DNA of 20,684 nt from Chloroflexota bacterium (GTDB lineage Bacteria > Chloroflexota > Anaerolineae > Anaerolineales > UBA11858): assembly GCA_003513015.1 (NCBI GenBank), contig DOTA01000541.1:3400-24083 (forward strand), read 5' to 3'. Shown here one piece after another: positions 7,998 through 15,537 of the stretch. A model generated the notes under the pieces. The model was given only the letters and a program-made list of their open reading frames with translations, had not been told where the DNA came from and searched no databases. Positions within the stretch are counted from its first letter, which is position 1; every line of letters begins with the position of its first letter. The position numbers and the translations under genes were made by a program.

Positions 7998-8037
7998 ATG
8001 GGGAAGATGGGCTCCGATACCCGGAGCCCATCCCCAT
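7998..8037 (-). repeat. Intercistronic hairpin between receptor gene and livH
   Basis: An 11-bp perfect inverted repeat, GATGGGCTCCG (8006-8016) and CGGAGCCCATC (8022-8032), has a 5-nt loop. It can be extended by ATGGG/CCCAT (7998-8002, 8033-8037) across a 3-nt bulge. On the transcribed minus strand it is not followed by a clear T-run (TTCCCCATTTTATTC), so it is a poor intrinsic terminator. A 3'-end stabiliser or partial attenuator that keeps receptor mRNA above permease mRNA is the simplest reading. Confidence 0.75.
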
Positions 8038-8082
8038 GATCTACGATCTAATGGATTAAGTTGTTCGGAATTGCATTAAGCT

Positions 8083-9282
8083 TTAGGGCCACAGGCGAAC
8101 GTAGGCGCCATTTTGAAGCTGGGAGACAGAAATCTTGGGATCTGCACAGTCACCATATTGGTCACAGGTCAGATTGCCGGTAATGCCCTGGAAATCTTTG
8201 GTGGCAAACAGGCAATCGCGCAGGGCCTGGCGGCCGATGTGCAGAGCGCCGTTATCGTCAACGCCAACTTTCTCGATGCAGGCGAAGATCATATTGGCGG
8301 CATCGAAAGCGTGGGCATGGAAGACCGAGATGGGTTTCTTACCGTACTTTTCTTCGTATTTGGCGATGAATTTCTCATAGGTGTCACCCGAGAAAGACAG
8401 ATCGGGGCCGGAGAAGTACATGCCTTCGCCAGCATCGCCTACAGCTTCGATAGCGGCATCGGAGATCATGCCATCAGCTGCAGCCAAAATTGTATTCTGA
8501 AGAGCGGGAACTTCTTTGGCTTGCTTGGTCAGGAAACCACCCTCGGCGGTGAAGACCGGGTAGTAGATGAATTCCGGCGGGCCAGCAGCGGCAACGGCAT
8601 TCAACACGGGCAGCATATCGGTATCACCTTTGTTGACGGCGGTGAATTCAACGATGGTGCCACCTAACGCCTCGAAGGAGTCAGCGAAAACGCGGGCGAG
8701 GCCTTCAGTATAGGGATCGCCATCATGGATGGCGGCCGCGCTGCGGACACCCAATACGTTGTATGCATAGTCAGCCATGGCTTTGCCCTGAACTTTATCG
8801 TTGTGGGCGGTGCGCAGGTAGCCAGCTTCGTGCAAGGCAGGATCGGTCAGGGAAGGGGCTGTGTTGGATGGGGAAATCATGGTGTAGCCCGCTTCGGAGA
8901 TTACTTTGGACATCGGCACGCCTGCGCCGGAGCAACTGGTGCCAACAACGGCTACGATGCTGGGATCAGCCACAATCTTCTGGCCGGCGGTCTGACCGCC
9001 TTCAGCGGAACAACCATCATCTTCGGCCTGAAGTTCGATGGGATGCCCCATGATTTCTTGTTGGAAATCAATGGCGATTTCAACACCATATTGGGAATCT
9101 GTTCCCAAATCGGTGTTCGGGCCTGAGATTACCAGGGCGGATGCAATCCGGATGGGATCGCCTTTTTCATAGGTGACGCAGCCTAGGGCATCTTCACAAA
9201 CGAATTCGGAACCACCGCAGGCTACCAGGGCTAAACTTGCAATCACAAAAATCGCAAGAGTGAGTAATAATTTTTTAACCAT
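8083..9282 (-). CDS. livJ: Liv-type substrate-binding lipoprotein (LivJ/LivK family)
   Basis: This 399-residue extracytoplasmic receptor delivers substrate to the LivHM channel. The N terminus is a lipoprotein signal: MVKK, a hydrophobic stretch and lipobox LVAC, with the lipidated Cys at 22. A Cys pair (C29, C35) follows in the mature N terminus. The type I periplasmic-binding fold is indicated by DPIRIASALVISGPNTDLG, AVVGTSCSGAGVPMSKV and the ligand-contact region ISPSNTAPSLTD. The protein is full length. GAGGAGG lies 7 nt before the ATG. It is the first gene of the importer operon. The family also binds other amino acids, amides and small acids, so 'branched-chain' is only the family name here; the downstream imino/amino-acid enzymes hint at a related substrate. 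Confidence 0.94.
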   Translation of the reverse strand: MVKKLLLTLAIFVIASLALVACGGSEFVCEDALGCVTYEKGDPIRIASALVISGPNTDLGTDSQYGVEIAIDFQQEIMGHPIELQAEDDGCSAEGGQTAGQKIVADPSIVAVVGTSCSGAGVPMSKVISEAGYTMISPSNTAPSLTDPALHEAGYLRTAHNDKVQGKAMADYAYNVLGVRSAAAIHDGDPYTEGLARVFADSFEALGGTIVEFTAVNKGDTDMLPVLNAVAAAGPPEFIYYPVFTAEGGFLTKQAKEVPALQNTILAAADGMISDAAIEAVGDAGEGMYFSGPDLSFSGDTYEKFIAKYEEKYGKKPISVFHAHAFDAANMIFACIEKVGVDDNGALHIGRQALRDCLFATKDFQGITGNLTCDQYGDCADPKISVSQLQNGAYVRLWP

Positions 9283-9459
9283 GCTTCTTCCTCCTCAAAA
9301 ATTAGAAATGTTTGATTGGCTAGTTTTATTGATTTGATCAGGCAAATTCACGTAGCATAGAAAGTTATTCCTCGGTAAGCCTCCTTTCCTAACCTAAAAC
9401 CCCAGTGTTCCTGAGAAGTTTTGGTGAGGTACTATTTTAGTCTGTGACTTTAATATTAG
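9283..9459 (-). promoter_or_regulatory. Long 5' leader of the liv operon
   Basis: About 175 nt lie between the predicted start of transcription and the receptor ATG. The leader holds a perfect AAAGGAGG (9387-9380) with no start codon at usable distance. It also holds a six-codon open frame, ATG-CTA-CGT-GAA-TTT-GCC-TGA (9358-9338), with a GAGG 11 nt upstream. No intrinsic terminator and no recognised riboswitch core were seen. The length and the unused Shine-Dalgarno-like site suggest some post-transcriptional control, but nothing specific can be claimed. Confidence 0.3.
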
Positions 9460-9465
9460 CCATTG

Positions 9466-9494
9466 ATTCTACAGAGATGCAGCTTGTCGGTCAA
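9466..9494 (-). promoter_or_regulatory. Sigma70-like promoter of the liv operon
   Basis: Minus strand TTGACC (9494-9489) and TAGAAT (9471-9466) are separated by exactly 17 bp, with one mismatch to consensus in each hexamer. Initiation would be near 9459. It lies between the stop of the cyclic-nucleotide-binding gene and the receptor gene. Confidence 0.7.
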
Positions 9495-9521
9495 GACACG
9501 ACTTGAGTTTTTACGAATCTT

Positions 9522-10019
9522 TTATTTCTGCACCTGATTGTATAACAATTTCTCACGAATTTGCAGGTCGGTGCTACGAATTTTCAAAGCTAGATCGGCA
9601 GCCAGGTTGAGCATCAAGCGGTAACCCAACTGGGGATGCTCCTCACAAACATCTCTGAGTTCATCTCTTGGAATAACCAATAGCTGGGTTTTATCTTGGG
9701 CCACTCGGGCAGTTGCGGAGCGCAAGCCTTGATCTACGAGGGCGATTTCACCAAAAGATTGCCCTCGATAGAGGGTGGCAATCGTTATCGGAGGCTGATC
9801 ATCGATGAGTTTGTCACTCACCAGAGCTGGATTTACCAAAATATCGACTACCCCTTGGACAATGATATATAGTTCGTCGCTTTTGGTCCTTTCAAAAAAC
9901 ACAAATTCCCCGGTTGAATAAACATGTTCTTTGCAGAGGTTGGCAACGAGTTCTAATTGGGTTTCTGAAAATTTATAAAAAATATCAGCCTGTTTTAAAA
10001 TCTTGGCGTATTTTGGCAT
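9522..10019 (-). CDS. Stand-alone cyclic nucleotide-binding domain protein
   Basis: This 165-residue protein consists almost entirely of one cNMP-binding (CAP-like) beta-barrel domain, at about 5-125. The phosphate-binding cassette is well kept: GQSFGEIALVDQGLRSATARV (86-106), with the Glu (91), the phosphate-contacting Arg (100) and the small-residue pair after it. That supports real nucleotide binding rather than a degenerate fold. The C-terminal 40 residues form a helix (ALKIRSTDLQIREKLLYNQ). No helix-turn-helix is seen, so it is not a Crp/Fnr transcription factor by itself; it would need a partner. GAGGAG lies 6 nt before the ATG. It has its own promoter and is divergent from the membrane-protein gene. 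Confidence 0.88.
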   Translation of the reverse strand: MPKYAKILKQADIFYKFSETQLELVANLCKEHVYSTGEFVFFERTKSDELYIIVQGVVDILVNPALVSDKLIDDQPPITIATLYRGQSFGEIALVDQGLRSATARVAQDKTQLLVIPRDELRDVCEEHPQLGYRLMLNLAADLALKIRSTDLQIREKLLYNQVQK

Positions 10020-10039
10020 GGGCTTCTCCTCACGAAATC

Positions 10040-10067
10040 AGCATAGCATAAATCTAAAAAAAGTCAA
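10040..10067 (-). promoter_or_regulatory. Sigma70-like promoter of the cNMP-binding gene
   Basis: Minus strand TTGACT (10067-10062) and TATGCT (10045-10040) are spaced 16 bp apart, over a T-rich spacer. Transcription would begin near 10033, giving a leader of about 14 nt that still contains the GAGGAG site. Confidence 0.55.
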
Positions 10068-10083
10068 CGGAGGGGTGTCGGTA

Positions 10084-10092
10084 TGGTAAAAT
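10084..10092 (+). promoter_or_regulatory. Possible extended -10 promoter overlapping the membrane-protein start
   Basis: The plus strand reads TGGTAAAAT, an extended -10 form, ending in the ATG codon at 10091. If active, transcription would begin near 10099, leaving the in-frame ATG at 10103 as an almost leaderless start. The competing view is translation from 10091 with GGAGGGG at 10069-10075, which is 15 nt away and rather far. Confidence 0.35.
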
Positions 10093-11104
10093 GAGTTCTT
10101 CAATGACCATGACAGATTCTCAAGAACTTCCTGCCCCGCCTCGCTTAATCCCTGCGTTGGTAGCGGGTTTTGACGCGATCGCAAATCACGTTTTGCTTAT
10201 TGTTTTTCCTTTTATTTTGGATTTATTGATTTGGTTTGCTCCGCATTTGCGTCTCAAAAATTTGATCGAAACTCTTATTGCGGAAATTACCACTCTCTCG
10301 ATAAGCAATGGGGCTGAAATTACGAATATGTTCGAGGCTGGTAAGGAAGTTTGGTCATTAATGGCGGAACAAATCAACCTATCAGTTGTTTTACGCTCGT
10401 ACCCGGTTGGCATACCAAGTCTCATGGCTGCGTCATCACCGTTGGAAAACCCTTTAGGTTCTCCTACGATGCTTGAAATCCCCTCAATTGGGATTGCATT
10501 TTTAATTATTTTGTTATTGACAGGGGTTGGTTTAGTTTTGGGTACTCTGTATTATTTGTTGGTTTCACAAATTGCCTTGAATGGCTCTTTTCAGTGGAAA
10601 CAGATATTTTCGGAATGGCCGCGCACCAGCCTGCAAGTCATTCTGCTGGCATTATTGTGGGTGGGATTGTTTATGATGGTGAGTGTTCCAGCCAGTTGCC
10701 TGATGTCCGTTGCCACGGTAGCGGGGCTTCCTTTGGGGCAATTGTCCGTTCTTCTTTATGGAGGCCTTCTGATCTGGTTGATCTTCCCATTATTGTTTTC
10801 GCCACATGGGATATTTACAAATCAGTTGAAAGCTTTTGCTTCGATCCGTTCTAGTATTCGAATGACGAATGCAACCTTATCAACGACAGTGTTATTTGTG
10901 GGTACGGTTTTTATTCTTAGCCAGGGTTTAGATCTGCTTTGGCAGATTCCACCGGCAAATTCATGGCTTGCGTTGTTAGGGATTGCAGGCCATGCTTTTG
11001 TGGTTACTAGCCTTTTATCAGCGAGTTTTATTTATTATCAATCCGCACAAAACTGGATTAGCCGGTTAGAAATGAAACGCCAATCGACCCTCAATGCAAG
11101 TTGA
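10091..11104 (+). CDS. Multi-pass membrane protein of unknown function
   Basis: I do not recognise this 337-residue protein. It has about six hydrophobic helices: residues 31-50, 132-159, 180-210, 216-238, 263-282 and 292-315. A hydrophilic loop of roughly 80 residues (51-131) follows the first helix, and a short basic tail ends the protein. There are no obvious catalytic motifs and no transporter signature. The start could be the ATG at 10091 or the one at 10103 (MTMTDSQE). GGAGGGG at 10069-10075 is ideally placed for an ATG at 10083, which opens only a three-codon frame (ATG-GTA-AAA-TGA) whose stop overlaps the ATG at 10091. It lies upstream of gyrB on the same strand, with 76 bp between. 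Confidence 0.75.
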   Translation: MSSSMTMTDSQELPAPPRLIPALVAGFDAIANHVLLIVFPFILDLLIWFAPHLRLKNLIETLIAEITTLSISNGAEITNMFEAGKEVWSLMAEQINLSVVLRSYPVGIPSLMAASSPLENPLGSPTMLEIPSIGIAFLIILLLTGVGLVLGTLYYLLVSQIALNGSFQWKQIFSEWPRTSLQVILLALLWVGLFMMVSVPASCLMSVATVAGLPLGQLSVLLYGGLLIWLIFPLLFSPHGIFTNQLKAFASIRSSIRMTNATLSTTVLFVGTVFILSQGLDLLWQIPPANSWLALLGIAGHAFVVTSLLSASFIYYQSAQNWISRLEMKRQSTLNAS

Positions 11105-11114
11105 ACGAATTTAA

Positions 11115-13094
<1,980 letters not shown>

Positions 13095-13122
13095 ACTGAT
13101 TCAGCTACCTTAGGAGGTACCC

Positions 13123-15510
13123 ATGCCCGGACAATTTCGTAAACCCCCCGTTCCCAGCACCCCTGCTTCGACAGGAAAACCGATCCAAAAGTCGCAGCCT
13201 ATCGCCGCACCAACGCCCACAATTGCTCGCAGACCCCCCGTAGCTACGCGTATTCCCAATAAAATTTCGCGACGCTCAACCAACGTGACCCGTGCGGAGC
13301 AACGGATTGTAAAACGTCAGGCCGTGCGAGAACAGGTAAACCAGGTGCAGCCTCGGTCTCGTCCGGTGGTGCGCCCCACGACGCCACCCGTTAAAAGTAT
13401 GCCCAAAAGACCGGCACCACCTCCCGTGCCGCTTAAACTCTCTGCAAAACCCCCACAGCCCCGAACCGCACCCACCGGGGTGCCCAACTCACTCTCGCGC
13501 GGCGTACCGGCTCGAGCTGCAGCGGTAGGCGCTACGGCTGTCGCAGCCACAGGCGCAGTGTTGGCCTTAAATGCCTCTGTTGCTCACCCGGATATTTCTT
13601 TAGATGTGAATTCGCTGCAATCTACGCTCTCCGATTTGCAGAATCGCAGCGATTTCAGTGAAATTAGTGCTGATCTTTCTAACCTGGATGCCACCATCAA
13701 TAACGTGCTTAATTTATTGGAAAGTGCCCGCGGAAAAGGGTACAAATACCAGGCCGATATGGAAGATATTGCCTACTCCGCGGTTGATCGCTGGCAGACA
13801 GTACGCGATCAGGTTGAAAAAGCCATTCCACAACAGATACGGACTGCCCAAGCCAGACTGAATGCGCTGAATCCCTACATCCAACGCTTGAATGCCAATA
13901 TCCGAAATGCCAGTGTGGCAACCGCTTCGCTCAAGGCCGCTCAAGATCAGGCCAACCAAATTTCTTGGGATCTCCAGCAAGCCGAAAACTCCCTTGAGGC
14001 CAACTACAACGAGATTGAGAATGATATTCGTCAACTCAACGCTCGCCTGACCACAATCCATTGGGCTTTGGATCAACTCACCGAAGCGCGCTTCAAATTG
14101 GAAAATGGCGAAGATTTAGTTATGGCGGTGCCCAACCGTTGGGATAAAGAAGGTAAGGAAGATCCCGAAGGTGTGCTATATCTGACCAATCAGCGCCTGA
14201 TCTTTGAACGTAAAGAGAAAGTTGCCACCAAGAAAGTTCTGTTTGTGACCACTTCATCTGAGTTGGTGCAAGAAGTGCTCTTTTCGCAACCTTTGAGTAC
14301 CGTCGCCAGTATCAAGGCCCAAAGCAAGGGACTGTTTGGGCACCAGGATTTCATCGAAGCTCAATTTAGCGATAGCAAGTTGGGGACGCTCTCTCTTCAT
14401 ATTAATGGACAAGACTCAAAGCATTGGGTTACGCTGATCGAACGGGCCAAATCGGGCCAGATTGAGGATGAGCGTACCTCCGGGAGTGGGATTTCCTTCT
14501 CAGATTTAACGGGACCCCTCACAAACGGCGACCTGATGGCGATCCAAGCGGAGTTCAACGAGATTCAAGATGAAATGATGCTCAAAGATGTCCAGGCTGA
14601 TCTCGCGGAATTGGAAAATGAAGTCAATACCTTGGCGCGCGATCTGGCTGAATTGCGCGCGCGCGGTTATGCCGTCGAAAAGAGCCTGGAAGCGGATATT
14701 CAGGTGTTGACTGCCCAGTGGCAGCATGTCAAAGCGCGGGCTGAAGCCACCGTTGAGCTTCAACTTAAGAATCTAAATCAACATATGACCAGCCTCAAAG
14801 ATGGTTTAGCCCGGTTGATGGGCATGTCTAGTAATTTGACCGCGGCCCGCCCGCAATATGTCAGCCTGAAATCGGCGATCGCTTCAGCCGAAGCCCAGGC
14901 CGAAGCCGCCGAGGATACCGTGCTCGATATGTATGATGAATATGCCGATGAAGTTGAGGCTTTGTCCACGCACTTCGAGTGGGTTACCTGGATGTTGGAT
15001 GCGATTTCGACAGCCTCGTTCCGTTTATTGGCAACTGAGAGTGGGGTGGCCGCGACCGAAGCGGTTTGGCTGCGCCCCGGACTGGAACCCGAAAATGGTA
15101 TTCTGTACCTCACCGATCAGCGCCTGCTCTGGGAGGATCGCGTTGGCGAATATGAATTGAAAATAGCGGTTCCCTTACAGCAAATCACCGATGCCCGCGA
15201 AACTTCAGATGAGACCGCCGAATTTGATGAAATCGCGATTTCTTTTGATGGTTCAGCCGATGTGCCCGTTGACACAGCTCAATTTCAATTGGCATTGCCG
15301 GTTGCCGATGACTGGTTGCAAATGATTGGCCGCGCCCGCGCTGGCGATTACACTGGAGATCGGGCTGTTCAACTCGATGAAGCGGAATTGGAACGTGTTC
15401 GAAACGCGCCGGAGCAATGCTCGAATTGTGGTGCAGCTTTTACCGCACCTGTTCTCCGAGGCCAGGCAGAGATTACCTGCGAATATTGCGGTGTTGTTGA
15501 ACGCATTTAA
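13123..15510 (+). CDS. Duplicated coiled-coil/GRAM-PH-like protein with C-terminal zinc ribbon
   Basis: This 795-residue protein is not a family I can name. Residues 1-128 are Pro/Arg-rich and basic, followed by an Ala/Gly-rich hydrophobic stretch (130-152). Then come two copies of one unit. Unit 1 (about 163-447) is a coiled coil leading to a beta-rich segment with EGVLYLTNQRLIFE. Unit 2 (about 472-742) is a coiled coil leading to NGILYLTDQRLLWE. The 'G.LYLT.QRL' strand pair is typical of GRAM/bacterial PH domains. The coiled coils also align (GYKYQADMED...RWQTVRDQVE with GYAVEKSLEA...QWQHVKARAE). The C terminus holds a zinc ribbon, C766-x2-C769 ... C786-x2-C789. AGGAGG lies 5 nt before the ATG. 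It follows gyrB by 28 bp and precedes a receptor kinase by 27 bp. A membrane- or envelope-associated scaffold and possible kinase partner is inferred. Confidence 0.85.
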   Translation: MPGQFRKPPVPSTPASTGKPIQKSQPIAAPTPTIARRPPVATRIPNKISRRSTNVTRAEQRIVKRQAVREQVNQVQPRSRPVVRPTTPPVKSMPKRPAPPPVPLKLSAKPPQPRTAPTGVPNSLSRGVPARAAAVGATAVAATGAVLALNASVAHPDISLDVNSLQSTLSDLQNRSDFSEISADLSNLDATINNVLNLLESARGKGYKYQADMEDIAYSAVDRWQTVRDQVEKAIPQQIRTAQARLNALNPYIQRLNANIRNASVATASLKAAQDQANQISWDLQQAENSLEANYNEIENDIRQLNARLTTIHWALDQLTEARFKLENGEDLVMAVPNRWDKEGKEDPEGVLYLTNQRLIFERKEKVATKKVLFVTTSSELVQEVLFSQPLSTVASIKAQSKGLFGHQDFIEAQFSDSKLGTLSLHINGQDSKHWVTLIERAKSGQIEDERTSGSGISFSDLTGPLTNGDLMAIQAEFNEIQDEMMLKDVQADLAELENEVNTLARDLAELRARGYAVEKSLEADIQVLTAQWQHVKARAEATVELQLKNLNQHMTSLKDGLARLMGMSSNLTAARPQYVSLKSAIASAEAQAEAAEDTVLDMYDEYADEVEALSTHFEWVTWMLDAISTASFRLLATESGVAATEAVWLRPGLEPENGILYLTDQRLLWEDRVGEYELKIAVPLQQITDARETSDETAEFDEIAISFDGSADVPVDTAQFQLALPVADDWLQMIGRARAGDYTGDRAVQLDEAELERVRNAPEQCSNCGAAFTAPVLRGQAEITCEYCGVVERI

Positions 15511-15522
15511 TTCTTTTCGGTT

Positions 15523-15528
15523 TACAAT
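15523..15528 (+). promoter_or_regulatory. Possible -10 element for a leaderless kinase transcript
   Basis: TACAAT lies 9 nt before the kinase ATG, and no Shine-Dalgarno sequence is present. The spacing matches leaderless transcription. No good -35 is seen at 16-18 bp, so this is weak; read-through from the preceding gene is the alternative. Confidence 0.3.
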
Positions 15529-15537
15529 AGGCCCATT

